The notes under the pieces: model-generated
The model's input: only the letters and a program-made list of their open reading frames with translations
Databases searched by the model: none
What the model was told of the DNA's origin: nothing
DNA from: Sphingobium sp. OAS761
GTDB lineage: Bacteria > Pseudomonadota > Alphaproteobacteria > Sphingomonadales > Sphingomonadaceae
Direction: 5' to 3'
DNA length: 64,000 nucleotides
Assembly: GCF_024168485.1 (NCBI RefSeq)
Contig: NZ_JALJVY010000011.1
Coordinates: forward strand, 1 to 64,000
Shown here: piece after piece, positions 8,471 to 17,559 of the stretch
How the letters are laid out: each line of letters starts with the position of its first letter
Numbering within the stretch: the stretch's first letter is position 1
Made by a program: the position numbers and the translations under genes

Positions 8471-9877
8471 CTATCCCTGGGCCGGCGCGGGTTCCGGCGG
8501 CGTCTTGTTCCGGTCGACGGCCATGAGCCGCCCGGTGAAACATTGACGCCACCAGCTTATATCCTGGCTTTCGACGCTGTCCATCATGGAGCGCCAGCGC
8601 CGGAGGCGTTCGTCCAGAGGCATGGCGAGCGCGCGGGTAATGGCATCGGACATTTCTTCCGGGCTGTAAGGGTTGATCAGCAGCGCGTCCTTGAGCTGGA
8701 TCGCGGCGCCGGCGAAGCGAGACAGGATCAGCACCCCGGGATCCTCGGGGTCCTGCGCGGCGACATATTCCTTGGCGACCAGGTTCATCCCGTCGCGCAG
8801 CGGCGTCACCAGCCCGATCCGCGCCGCACGGTAAATGCCCGCCAGTTCGTCGCGCGGATAGCCCTGGTTGACATAGCGTATCGGCGTCCAGTCGACGTCG
8901 CTATATTCGCCGTTGATCCGCCCGGCGAGCGAATCCAGCGTGGCGCGGATCTGCTGGTAGCTTTCCACTTCCCCGCGCGATGGCGGCGCGATCTGCGTCA
9001 GCACCACGTTGCGATGATGTTCGGGATGGTCGCGCAGGAATCGCGCGAAACCGCCGAAACGCTCTTCCAGTCCCTTGCTGTAGTCCAGCCGGTCCACGCC
9101 GACGATCAGCGCCCGGTCCTGCAACGACGCGCGCACCAGATGGTACATCTTTTGCGCCGTCTCGCTGTCTGCGGCTTCCACGAATTGCTGGGCGTTGATG
9201 CCGATCGGGCAGGCGACCGCCTGAATCGTGCGGTCGCCAACGGTCACGAAGTCGCCGTCGACCCGCCCGCCCATTTCCTTTTCCACATAGTGACGGAAGG
9301 ATTCGAGCCATTCCTCGGTGTGAAAGCCCACGACGTCATAGGCGAACAGGGAACTTACCAGCTTGGTGTGATGCGGCAGCGACACCAGCAGGCGTGTCGG
9401 CGGCCAGGGAATGTGCAGGAAGAACCCCATGCGGTTCTTCAATCCCTTGTCGCGCAGCATCTGGCCGAGCGGGATCATGTGATAGTCATGGACCCAGATG
9501 ATGTCTTCGGGTTCGATCAGGGGCGTGGCGGTGTCGGCGAAGCGACGGTTCACCCGATTATATCCGCCCTCGAAGTCGCGCGCATATTCGGCCAGGTCGA
9601 TGCGGAAATGGAATAGCGGCCACAATGTCTTGTTGGCGTAGCCGTTATAATATTCGTCGACGTCCTGTTCCTCCAGGTCGATCGTCGCGGTCTTTACCCC
9701 GTCATCCTCGGCAAAGCCGATATGGCCGGTGAAGCTGTCCGTCGTCTCGCCCGACCAGCCGACCCAGATGCCGCGGCTCTCACGCAAGGCCTGGGCCAGG
9801 GCGACGGCCAGCCCGCCCTGGTTGCCCGCCTTGGTGGGTCGACTGACCCGGTTCGAAATGACGATCAGGCGGCTCAT
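8471..9877 (-). CDS. otsA: alpha,alpha-trehalose-phosphate synthase (UDP-forming)
   Basis: OtsA makes trehalose 6-phosphate from UDP-glucose and glucose 6-phosphate in the cytosol, for osmotic and desiccation protection. The 468-aa GT20 protein starts MSRLIVISNRVSRP and carries the sugar-nucleotide loop NQGGLAVAL, IIWVHDYHMIPLG, GVDRLDYSKGL and RDGMNLVAKEYVA. I choose the ATG at 9877 because it overlaps the stop of the glucoamylase gene (ATGA), a coupled junction, and gives the family length. The order on this strand is otsB, GH15, otsA, so one trehalose transcript is likely. Confidence 0.95.
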   Translation of the reverse strand: MSRLIVISNRVSRPTKAGNQGGLAVALAQALRESRGIWVGWSGETTDSFTGHIGFAEDDGVKTATIDLEEQDVDEYYNGYANKTLWPLFHFRIDLAEYARDFEGGYNRVNRRFADTATPLIEPEDIIWVHDYHMIPLGQMLRDKGLKNRMGFFLHIPWPPTRLLVSLPHHTKLVSSLFAYDVVGFHTEEWLESFRHYVEKEMGGRVDGDFVTVGDRTIQAVACPIGINAQQFVEAADSETAQKMYHLVRASLQDRALIVGVDRLDYSKGLEERFGGFARFLRDHPEHHRNVVLTQIAPPSRGEVESYQQIRATLDSLAGRINGEYSDVDWTPIRYVNQGYPRDELAGIYRAARIGLVTPLRDGMNLVAKEYVAAQDPEDPGVLILSRFAGAAIQLKDALLINPYSPEEMSDAITRALAMPLDERLRRWRSMMDSVESQDISWWRQCFTGRLMAVDRNKTPPEPAPAQG

Positions 9878-11598
9878 CGCATCATGCTCCATGGTTTGCT
9901 CAGCAAGACGGCGCAGTTGATGATGCCGACCAATGAGTAGGTCTGGGGATAATTGCCCCATAATTCCCCGCTTTCGGGGTCGATGTCCTCGGAAAGGAGC
10001 CCGGCAGCGGTGCGGCGGGACAGCATCTCCTCGAACAGGGCGCGCGCTTCGTCGCTGCGACCCGTCCTGTGCAGCGCCTCGATCAACCAGAAGGTGCATA
10101 CGTTGAAGGCCGTCACCGGTTCGCCGAAATCGTCCGGCGCGCTGTAGCGCAGCATGTTGTCCCCGCGCCGCAGATCGGCCTCCAGTGCCGCGAGCGTGCC
10201 CATGAACATCGGATCGTCCGCCGCCATGAAACGGAGGTCGAGCAGTTGCAACAGCGAGGCGTCGCGCGAATCATCCTCGAAATTCGCGGAGATGGCGTTG
10301 CTGTCCTCGCGCCAGGCTGCCTGCACGATATGCTTGCGCATCGTATCGGCCCGGTTTTGCCAGTAGGCGGCGCGCAACGGCAGGTCGAGCGCGCCCGCGG
10401 CATGGGCCAGCCGGTCGCATGCGGCCCAGCACATCACGGCGCTGTAGCTGTGGACATGCGCGCGGGTGCGCAGTTCCCAAAGGCCGGCGTCGGGTTTGTC
10501 ATAGACTTGCCATGCCCGCTCGCCGACGGCTTCCAGCGCCTCGAAGTCGGCATGGCCCGCCATGCGCAACAGCCGCTGGTCGATAAAGCCCTGCACCGAC
10601 GACAGCACGATCTGGCCATAGGCATCATGCTGTACCTGCTCATAGGCCGCATTGCCCACCCGCACCGGGCCCATGCCGCGATAACCGGGCAGATGGTCCG
10701 CTTCCCATTCGGTCAGCGTCGCATTGCCGCGCACGTCGTAGAGGGGCTGGATATGGCCGCCCTTGGCGCCGTCGACGATATTGCGCAGGTAGACGAGGTA
10801 GGTTTCCAGCACGTCGAGCGCGCCGAGCCGGTTCAGCGCTTCGACGGTGTAGTAGGCATCGCGGATCCAGCAGTAGCGATAGTCCCAGTTTCGGCCGGAA
10901 TCGGCATGTTCGGGGATGGAGGTCGTGAGCGCCGCGACGATCGCGCCGGTTTCCTCATGCTGGCACAGTTTCAGCGTGATGGCGGACCGGATGACCGCCT
11001 CCTGCCATTCGGCCGGAATGGCCAGACCGCGTACCCACACGCGCCACTCCTCGATCGTGTCGTCCAGCATCCGTTCGATGGCGGGGCGCAGGGCATCCGA
11101 AAAGCCTTCGTCAGGCCCCATGAAGAAATGCATGTCCTGTTCCAGCCGGAACCAGCTTTCCTGTGAGATCAGGCCGATCGGCGCATTGGTCGACACCCGC
11201 ATCGCCATGTAGGACAATATCATGCGGATATGGTTGGAACCGTATGTGACCGGCACCGTCTCCGCATTCCAACTGGTGGCCGGGCGCAGCTTGACACGGA
11301 TGCGCGGCGATCCGGCGACGGGCCGCACGATGCGGATGAAGGCGACCGGCCGGTACATCCGACCCTTATGGCGATGACGGGGGCAAAAATCGTAGGTTTC
11401 GATGGCATTGCCCTGCGCGTCGCGCTGGCGGGTCACCAATATCGGGGTATTGCGCAGATAATGCTGCTCTATCGCGACGCAGTTTTCCAGTTCGATCGCC
11501 CAGAACCCGACTGCATCCGGATCGTCCCATTGCTTGTCGTTCAGCAAGGCCGAAAACACCGGATCGCCGTCGACCCGCGGCACGCAGGCCCACACCAT
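9874..11598 (-). CDS. glycoside hydrolase family 15 (glucoamylase/trehalase-like), N-terminus disrupted
   Basis: The 574-aa frame from the first ATG (11598) is a GH15 (alpha/alpha)6-barrel enzyme that would hydrolyse an alpha-glucoside such as trehalose or maltodextrin. Motifs include WDYRYCWIRDAYYTVEAL, PLYDVRGNATLTEWEAD, and LLSEDIDPESGELWGNYPQTYS with the catalytic-base region. The conserved N-terminus (LDLWPIGNCQASALIDRAGR) is encoded in the same frame upstream of that ATG, but no ATG, GTG or TTG precedes it before a stop at 11731-11733. An ATG at 11699 is in another frame, and a -1 shift at the A-run 11667-11664 would join it. The true gene therefore probably spans 9874-11699. It lies between otsB and otsA. 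Confidence 0.85.
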   Translation of the reverse strand: MVWACVPRVDGDPVFSALLNDKQWDDPDAVGFWAIELENCVAIEQHYLRNTPILVTRQRDAQGNAIETYDFCPRHRHKGRMYRPVAFIRIVRPVAGSPRIRVKLRPATSWNAETVPVTYGSNHIRMILSYMAMRVSTNAPIGLISQESWFRLEQDMHFFMGPDEGFSDALRPAIERMLDDTIEEWRVWVRGLAIPAEWQEAVIRSAITLKLCQHEETGAIVAALTTSIPEHADSGRNWDYRYCWIRDAYYTVEALNRLGALDVLETYLVYLRNIVDGAKGGHIQPLYDVRGNATLTEWEADHLPGYRGMGPVRVGNAAYEQVQHDAYGQIVLSSVQGFIDQRLLRMAGHADFEALEAVGERAWQVYDKPDAGLWELRTRAHVHSYSAVMCWAACDRLAHAAGALDLPLRAAYWQNRADTMRKHIVQAAWREDSNAISANFEDDSRDASLLQLLDLRFMAADDPMFMGTLAALEADLRRGDNMLRYSAPDDFGEPVTAFNVCTFWLIEALHRTGRSDEARALFEEMLSRRTAAGLLSEDIDPESGELWGNYPQTYSLVGIINCAVLLSKPWSMMR

Positions 11599-11752
11599 GC
11601 GGCCCGCGCGATCGATCAGCGCCGATGCCTGGCAATTACCGATGGGCCAGAGGTCCAGCGTGCTTTTATCGCCCGTGGATACCTGTTCGCTTCTGTCATT
11701 GCCGCTGATCGGTCCGTCCCCCCGTTTCTGTCACACAGGCGTGAAGAGCGGA

Positions 11753-12517
11753 TCAGCCAAGCCGGACCGCCCCTTCCGCCAGATAATGCCTGACGTCGGC
11801 TACCTGTTCCAAGGCGAAGGCCGCGAATGTGGATCGCGGCGGCCCGACCAATATCCCGCATCCGCCAAGCTGCGTGGCGACCGAAAATCCTTCTTCGTCG
11901 GTGACGTCGTCGCCGATGAAGACCGGCGTCCCACCTTGCATCGGCGCGTCGCCCATCAGGCGCTGGACGGCGCTGCCCTTGTCGGCGCCGCCCGGGCGCA
12001 GTTCGTAAAGCATCTTGCCCCGCTGGATCGCCAGCCCGTGGCGATCGGCCAGCCGCGTGGCGAGCGTCCCGGCTTCCCCGCTCCATTGGGGTGCCCCGCG
12101 GAAATGCAATCCCACGCTGATCGACTTGCGCTCCACCAGTAGACCGGGCTTGTCGTCGACAAAGTCGTGCAACGCCGCCTCGACGGCATCGATCGCGGAC
12201 AACCGTTGGGGGGCGTCGACGGCCTGGCCAGGCCGTGCGAATTCCAGACCGTGCGTACCCGCCAGGAGGAAATCCGAGAAACCCATGTCGCGCAGCGTTG
12301 CAACCGACCTGCCGCTCACGATTGCCAGGCGGCCGGCCAGGCCCGCGCGCAGGCGCGACAGCGTGTCGATCAGCGCGTCGTCGACGACCACCGCATCGGG
12401 CGTATCGGCGATCGGCGCCAGCGTACCGTCGAAATCCAGAAATAGCGCGGCTCCGTTCAGAAGCGCGGCCGGAGGGACGGGCAGGTCGGGAAACGGGGAA
12501 AGAGCGGATTCAGGCAC
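11753..12517 (-). CDS. otsB: trehalose-6-phosphate phosphatase
   Basis: OtsB removes phosphate from trehalose 6-phosphate to give trehalose. The 254-aa HAD-superfamily protein has the nucleophile motif LFLDFDGTLAPI (Asp pair), motif II IVSGRSVATL, a lysine in KGSAVQRLM and the Mg-binding motif FIGDDVTDEEGF, all in family order. The start MPESALSPFPDLPVPPAALL is plausible although the first 20 residues are Pro-rich and not conserved. It is first in the otsB-GH15-otsA series. Confidence 0.93.
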   Translation of the reverse strand: MPESALSPFPDLPVPPAALLNGAALFLDFDGTLAPIADTPDAVVVDDALIDTLSRLRAGLAGRLAIVSGRSVATLRDMGFSDFLLAGTHGLEFARPGQAVDAPQRLSAIDAVEAALHDFVDDKPGLLVERKSISVGLHFRGAPQWSGEAGTLATRLADRHGLAIQRGKMLYELRPGGADKGSAVQRLMGDAPMQGGTPVFIGDDVTDEEGFSVATQLGGCGILVGPPRSTFAAFALEQVADVRHYLAEGAVRLG

Positions 12518-12578
12518 GGCCCCAACGTGGCGCCTTTGCCCGAATCCGCAACCCCTGAATTTCGCGTTGCAGCAATTT

Positions 12579-12737
12579 TCAGCCGCGACAGGCCTTGTCC
12601 TCGCTCCACGGAGCGGCCCAGCGGATGTCGTTCAGGACGCGGAAGGCATCCATGATCCGGCCCAGCAGGCGGTCGATTTCGGCAGCGACCGCATGATGAT
12701 GTCCCACCCACATCCGGGCGTCATATTGATCGCGCAT
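12579..12737 (-). CDS. hypothetical protein, 52 aa
   Basis: The ATG at 12737-12735 has an excellent ribosome site, AGGAGA at 12749-12744, six bases upstream. The peptide begins MRDQYDARMWVGHHHAVAAE, continues with an amphipathic helix (IDRLLGRIMDAFRVLNDIRW) and ends EDKACRG. There is no signal peptide or membrane segment. It is rich in His and Trp for its size. It lies upstream of otsB on the same strand with 61 bp between, and is divergent from the LysR gene. The strong ribosome site and clean frame argue for a real gene. I know no function for it. Confidence 0.55.
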   Translation of the reverse strand: MRDQYDARMWVGHHHAVAAEIDRLLGRIMDAFRVLNDIRWAAPWSEDKACRG

Positions 12738-12855
12738 CTATGGTCTCCTGATATGTTCCTGCGACTATGCTCGTCGCCCCCCTTCTTTGCGCCAGCGGGC
12801 GCCTGATCGCCAACAAAGGCTCGACACAATCCATAAGCTGTAGTTATGATTTGGC

Positions 12856-13791
12856 ATGTCGTCGCCATTGCCGCCCCTAGCCGCCGTCCGTGTTTTCGAA
12901 GCAGCGGCGCGCCTCGAAAATTTCACGGCCGCGGCACAGGAATTGGGAATGACCCAGGCCGCCGTCAGCTATCAGGTGAAATTGCTTGAGGAGCGCCTGG
13001 GAATAAGCCTGTTCCAACGTAGCGGTCGACGGGTGTCGCTGACCGAACGGGGCGCTGAACTGGCCCCGGTCATCATCCGGGCCTTCGATCAGATGCGGCA
13101 GGGCTTCGCCACGCTCAGGCAGGATCATGCCAGCGTGCTGACGATAAGCTGCACCAACAGTTTCGCCCATCTGTGGCTGGCGCCGCGCATCGGCGCTTTC
13201 CAGATGCGGCACCCCGCGCTCGCCGTCCGTATCCAGGCCGATGACGACGTCGTCGATCTGGCGCGGGACGGCGTGGATCTGGCAATCCGCGGCGGGCAAG
13301 GTGCATGGCCGGGTCTGGAAGCGACGTTGTTGACCCATAACCGTCTGGCGCCGCTGTGCAGCCCGGACTGGCTCGCGCGGCACGGGCCGGTCGATTCTGC
13401 GCACGCGCTCCATGCGTCGCCCCGTCTGTCACCTGATGACATGTGGTGGCACGAATGGTTCGCGGCGATGGGCGTGGAAGAGAACCCCGCCGTTGGGCCG
13501 CCCGGGATCGCCCTGGATTCTCAGGTGATGGAGGGGCGTGCGGCCATGGCCGGTCAGGGGGTGGCGATCGTCAACCTCTTCCTGTGGAAGGCGGAGGTGG
13601 AAGCGGGGCTGCTGGTGGAGGCGATGCCCTCCTATGTCCGCGAGCGGGCGAGCTACTGGATCGTCTATCCGCCCCACGCCCGGAATATAGCGAAGGTCAA
13701 GGCGTTCCGGGACTGGATCGCGGACGAGTTCGCCCAAGAGAAGGCGGCCGACGCGGAAGGGCGGTTTCTGCCGCCGGATCGGACGCAATGA
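12856..13791 (+). CDS. LysR-family transcriptional regulator (GcvA-like)
   Basis: The 311-aa protein has an N-terminal winged helix-turn-helix (FTAAAQELGMTQAAVSYQVK, about residues 23-42), followed by the linker helix and a periplasmic-binding-protein-like effector domain. The start PPLAAVRVFEAAARLENFTAA and the overall pattern match the GcvA subgroup, which in enterobacteria controls glycine cleavage genes and elsewhere beta-lactamases. No glycine-cleavage gene is nearby, so the target is unknown. It is divergent from the 52-aa gene, and the shared 118-bp gap is where it would bind if autoregulated. The C-terminus past residue 295 is acidic and non-conserved. Confidence 0.85.
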   Translation: MSSPLPPLAAVRVFEAAARLENFTAAAQELGMTQAAVSYQVKLLEERLGISLFQRSGRRVSLTERGAELAPVIIRAFDQMRQGFATLRQDHASVLTISCTNSFAHLWLAPRIGAFQMRHPALAVRIQADDDVVDLARDGVDLAIRGGQGAWPGLEATLLTHNRLAPLCSPDWLARHGPVDSAHALHASPRLSPDDMWWHEWFAAMGVEENPAVGPPGIALDSQVMEGRAAMAGQGVAIVNLFLWKAEVEAGLLVEAMPSYVRERASYWIVYPPHARNIAKVKAFRDWIADEFAQEKAADAEGRFLPPDRTQ

Positions 13792-13897
13792 TGTCGCGAA
13801 AGACAATGCAGGTGATTGACATCGCAAGATCGGTGTCCCACGCCCGAATGGAACGGCGACGGTTTCAGCCGGGCAAGGAGACAACTCCAGGGGGCTT

Positions 13898-15079
13898 ATG
13901 AATAATCCTGACATCGCGCGCCCGACGCTCATTCTTCATGTCGGGCCGGGCAAGACCGGCACAAGCGCGTTGCAGAAATGGTTGCTCGCCCATCAGCAGC
14001 AGTTGCAGAGCGAAGGGATACATTTCCCCGCGCCGGCTAATCCCGAACTGTTCGAAGGCAATTGCAACGACCTGCAATTGTTGCTGCGCCGTCCGGAACG
14101 AACGGACGGCGGCGATTATGCCGTCGAAATTCTGGACTGGCTTTCCAAGGCCCGCCAGGAGCTGGATCGTCATTCCGGCAATGTCATGATCGTATCCAAC
14201 GAAAATCTGGCGAACGCGTCGGAATATCAGCTGGGCTTTCTCAAGCGGCTGGCGCCCGGCTATTTCGACCTGCGGATCATCATGGTGGCGCGCGAACCCT
14301 ATAGCTGGTTCTGGTCGGCCTGGGGACAGGGGGTCAAGCGTGCGGGCGTGCGCGAGGAGTTCGGCCCCTATGTCCGGCGCAGCATGGACGATTATGCCAA
14401 GGCCTATCGGCCCTATCTAAATGTCTTCGACGACCTGTGGATGCTGGAATATAGCCGCGACCGGCTGGTGGCTGATTTTGCACGCCTGCTCTGTCTGGAC
14501 CCGGAACGCTACAACACCGCGGATGCCGGCAAGGAGACCGTGAACCGTTCCATGACGCGGGAGGAGCTGGAAATATTGATCAGCGTTAACCGCGTGCTGC
14601 GGGACGGGGCGCTGAGCGGCAGGATTTCCAACTATATGATCCGGTCGATGCCCGACGCAAAGGGGCATATGGTCGTCTATCCCGACCTGCGCGAAGAGAT
14701 CGAGCAGGCCGCCGGGCCGGTATTGGAACGGCTGCGCGCCTTCCTGCCCGGGTGCGGGCGCCTGCCCGATCCGACCCCGGGCGCATCGGAGGCTGCCGAC
14801 AGTGAGACGATTTCCCTCGACCGGCAATTGCTGGAACATGTCCTGCTGGCGGTGCGGGCCGAGGACGCCAGCGAGCGGCGCTTCAAGAAACTGCGCCACA
14901 TGCTGATGCAGCCGCCCGAGGAAGCGCGCTATCCCGGCCAGTTGCCGGCCGATTTCAGCGCCGTCGACTATCTGCTGCTCAATCAGGACGTGTTGCGTGC
15001 GGATCTCGACCCGATTGAGCATTTCCTGAACTACGGCCGGCATGAAGGGCGCAATTACGCCCGCAACAGGGGGGAATAG
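13898..15079 (+). CDS. sulfotransferase-like protein, 393 aa
   Basis: The N-terminus holds HVGPGKTGTSALQKWL (residues 14-29), which looks like the 5'-phosphate-binding loop of PAPS-dependent sulfotransferases. A second segment, LRIIMVAREPYSWFWSAW, resembles the 3'-phosphate-binding region (VxREPxS). The middle is poorly conserved. The C-terminus (YLLLNQDVLRADLDPIEHFL, then NYGRHEGRNYA) is the short DP-x2-H-x-L-x2-G-x2-EGR module that I know from alphaproteobacterial glycan-modifying and calcium-binding proteins. There is no signal peptide or membrane helix. A role in sulfating a surface polysaccharide is an inference. It stands alone between gcvA-like and parC. Confidence 0.65.
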   Translation: MNNPDIARPTLILHVGPGKTGTSALQKWLLAHQQQLQSEGIHFPAPANPELFEGNCNDLQLLLRRPERTDGGDYAVEILDWLSKARQELDRHSGNVMIVSNENLANASEYQLGFLKRLAPGYFDLRIIMVAREPYSWFWSAWGQGVKRAGVREEFGPYVRRSMDDYAKAYRPYLNVFDDLWMLEYSRDRLVADFARLLCLDPERYNTADAGKETVNRSMTREELEILISVNRVLRDGALSGRISNYMIRSMPDAKGHMVVYPDLREEIEQAAGPVLERLRAFLPGCGRLPDPTPGASEAADSETISLDRQLLEHVLLAVRAEDASERRFKKLRHMLMQPPEEARYPGQLPADFSAVDYLLLNQDVLRADLDPIEHFLNYGRHEGRNYARNRGE

Positions 15080-15211
15080 CGCCATCTCCTCACTGTTTCG
15101 AAAAAATCTATTGATACAGTAGACAAATATGGGTCGAGGCGCAAAATCTAGGAACTGGGATCGCTCTAAACCCCGTTTCCGTTTCGTGCCCGGACTGCTA
15201 TCCCGTTCGGG

Positions 15212-17500
15212 ATGACCGATTTCCGCGATCCGTTCGACGCCATCAAGGACCACCCCTTCGACGAGGCGCTCTCGCAGCGCTATCTTGTCTATGCCCTGTC
15301 GACCATCACGGCCCGGTCGCTGCCGGACCTGCGCGACGGGCTGAAGCCGGTCCATCGCCGCCTGCTCTGGGCGATGCGATTGCTGCGCATGGAACCGGGC
15401 GGGGCAAATCCGGACATTCTGGTCGCCGATCCCGCGCGCAACACCACCTCCTACAAGAAATGCGCGCGCGTCGTCGGTGACGTGATCGGCAAATATCATC
15501 CCCATGGCGATTCGTCGGTCTATGACGCCATGGTGCGGCTGGCGCAGGACTTTTCGCTGCGCACGCCGCTGGTCGATGGCCAGGGCAATTTCGGCAATAT
15601 CGACGGCGATAATGCGGCCGCCATGCGCTATACCGAGGCGCGACTGACGCAGGCGGCGGCCGACCTGATGGCGGGTCTGGACGAAGGCACGGTCGATTTT
15701 CGTCCCACCTATAATGGCGAGGATGAGGAGCCGGAGGTCTTTCCCGGCCTGTTTCCCAATCTGCTCGCCAATGGTGCCAGCGGCATCGCGGTCGGCATGG
15801 CGACCAGCATCCCGCCCCATAATGTCGCGGAACTGATTGATGCCGCGGGCCTGCTGATCGACGAACCCGATGCCGACCACACCGCGCTGATGCGGATCGT
15901 GCAGGGGCCTGACTTCCCCACCGGCGGCGTGCTGGTCGACAGCCCGTCCATCATCGCGGAAGCCTATGCGACCGGGCGGGGGTCGTTCCGCACGCGCGCG
16001 CGTTGGCACAAGGAGGATGGCGGGCGCGGCACCTGGGTCGCGGTGGTCACGCAAATTCCGTATCAGGTGCAGAAATCCAAGCTGATCGAGCAGATCGCCA
16101 TGCTCATCAACGACAAGAAACTGCCGATCCTGGCGGATGTCCGCGACGAATCCGATGCCGAAATCCGCATCGTGCTGGAACCGCGTGCCCGGACGGTCGA
16201 CGAAGGCGTGCTGATGGACAGCCTGTTCCGCCTCACCGACCTGGAAAACCGCTTCCCGCTCAATCTGAACGTCCTCGATGCGAGCCACACGCCGCGGGTG
16301 ATGGGTCTGCGGGCCGTGCTTGTCGAATGGCTGCGGCACCAGATCGACGTGCTGATCCGGCGGGCGCGGCACCGGCTGGACAAGATCGCGGCGCGGCTGG
16401 AACTGCTCGACGGCTATATCATCGCCTATTTGAACCTCGACCGGGTTATAGAGATCATCCGTACGGAGGATGAGCCCAAGGCCGTGATGATGGCCGAATT
16501 CCGGCTGACCGATCGTCAGGCGGAAGCGATCCTCAACATGCGCCTGCGTTCGCTGCGCAGGTTGGAGGAAATGGAACTGCGGCGCGAACATGCCGATCTG
16601 GTCAAGGAAAAGGACGAGCTGGAAAAGCTGGTCGACAGCCCCGCTCGCCAGCGCACCCGCCTGAAGAAGGATCTGGCGGCGCTGCGCAAGCGCTACGGTC
16701 CGGAGACCGACATCGGGCGGCGCCGCACGCTGGTCGAAGAAGCCGCACCCGCTCGCGAAATTCCGCTGGAAGCGATGATCGAGCGCGAGCCGATCACGGT
16801 GATTCTTTCCGAAAGAGGCTGGATTCGCGCGATGAGCGGCCATCGTGACCTGGCGGCCGCGGATACGCTCAAGTTCAAGGAAGGGGACGGTCCGCAATTC
16901 GCCTTTCATGCGTACACGACGGACAAGCTGTTGCTGGCGACGTCTTCCGGCCGGATTTTCACGCTGGCGTCGGACAAGCTGCCGGGCGGGCGGGGCTTTG
17001 GCGATCCCGTCCGGTCGCTGGTGGACATGGACAATGAAGGCGCGATCATTGCCCTGCTGCCAGCGCGCGGCGGCGGCGAGTTGCTGCTTGCATCGTCGGA
17101 CGGGCGCGGATTCATCGCGGCGGTCGCTGACATCATGGCGGAAACGCGCAAGGGGAAACAGGTCGTCAATATCCGCGCGGGCGCGCGACTTGCCGTGGTT
17201 CATCCGATTTCGCCCGAAGCGGACAGCATCGCAGTGATCGGCGAGAACCGGAAGCTGCTGGTCTTCGCGATGGCGGAAATGCCCAGAATGGCGCGCGGGC
17301 AGGGCGTCCAGCTGCAACGCTACCGCGACGGCGGCCTGTCGGATGCCATGGCATTTCGTCTGGCCGACGGGATCAGTTGGACCATGGGCGGCGATTCCGG
17401 GCGGGTGCGCACGGAATCGGACATGACGCCATGGAAGGTCGCCCGGGGTGCGGCGGGGCGGATGCCGCCCGTCGGCTTCCCGAGGGATAATCGTTTCTGA
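15212..17500 (+). CDS. parC: DNA topoisomerase IV subunit A
   Basis: ParC cuts and rejoins DNA to unlink daughter chromosomes with ParE. The 762-aa protein starts [20 protein letters not shown] and shows the type IIA signature [17 protein letters not shown]. The active-site tyrosine is in AMRYTEARL. The quinolone region is [12 protein letters not shown], equivalent to E. coli Ser80 present and Glu84 replaced by Asp. Coiled-coil and beta-pinwheel C-terminal parts follow. The length matches alphaproteobacterial ParC rather than the longer GyrA. The 132-bp upstream gap is AT-richer than its surroundings and should contain the promoter. parE is not in the window. Confidence 0.95.
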   Translation: MTDFRDPFDAIKDHPFDEALSQRYLVYALSTITARSLPDLRDGLKPVHRRLLWAMRLLRMEPGGANPDILVADPARNTTSYKKCARVVGDVIGKYHPHGDSSVYDAMVRLAQDFSLRTPLVDGQGNFGNIDGDNAAAMRYTEARLTQAAADLMAGLDEGTVDFRPTYNGEDEEPEVFPGLFPNLLANGASGIAVGMATSIPPHNVAELIDAAGLLIDEPDADHTALMRIVQGPDFPTGGVLVDSPSIIAEAYATGRGSFRTRARWHKEDGGRGTWVAVVTQIPYQVQKSKLIEQIAMLINDKKLPILADVRDESDAEIRIVLEPRARTVDEGVLMDSLFRLTDLENRFPLNLNVLDASHTPRVMGLRAVLVEWLRHQIDVLIRRARHRLDKIAARLELLDGYIIAYLNLDRVIEIIRTEDEPKAVMMAEFRLTDRQAEAILNMRLRSLRRLEEMELRREHADLVKEKDELEKLVDSPARQRTRLKKDLAALRKRYGPETDIGRRRTLVEEAAPAREIPLEAMIEREPITVILSERGWIRAMSGHRDLAAADTLKFKEGDGPQFAFHAYTTDKLLLATSSGRIFTLASDKLPGGRGFGDPVRSLVDMDNEGAIIALLPARGGGELLLASSDGRGFIAAVADIMAETRKGKQVVNIRAGARLAVVHPISPEADSIAVIGENRKLLVFAMAEMPRMARGQGVQLQRYRDGGLSDAMAFRLADGISWTMGGDSGRVRTESDMTPWKVARGAAGRMPPVGFPRDNRF

Positions 17501-17559
17501 TCAATCGCTGATCCAAACGCGTTTCCGGAAAATTTACCGCTTCACGATAGGGCGGTCCT

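Noticed and set aside
8216..9616. Plus-strand frames opposite otsA (8216-9616) and the GH15 gene (10069-11166)
   Set aside because: Both are shadows of conserved genes with no independent support.
14417..17317. A 966-aa open frame on the minus strand opposite parC and the sulfotransferase-like gene
   Set aside because: It is antisense to conserved parC, lacks any family motif, and is rich in His, Arg, Gln and Asp, as expected when a GC-rich coding strand is read in reverse.
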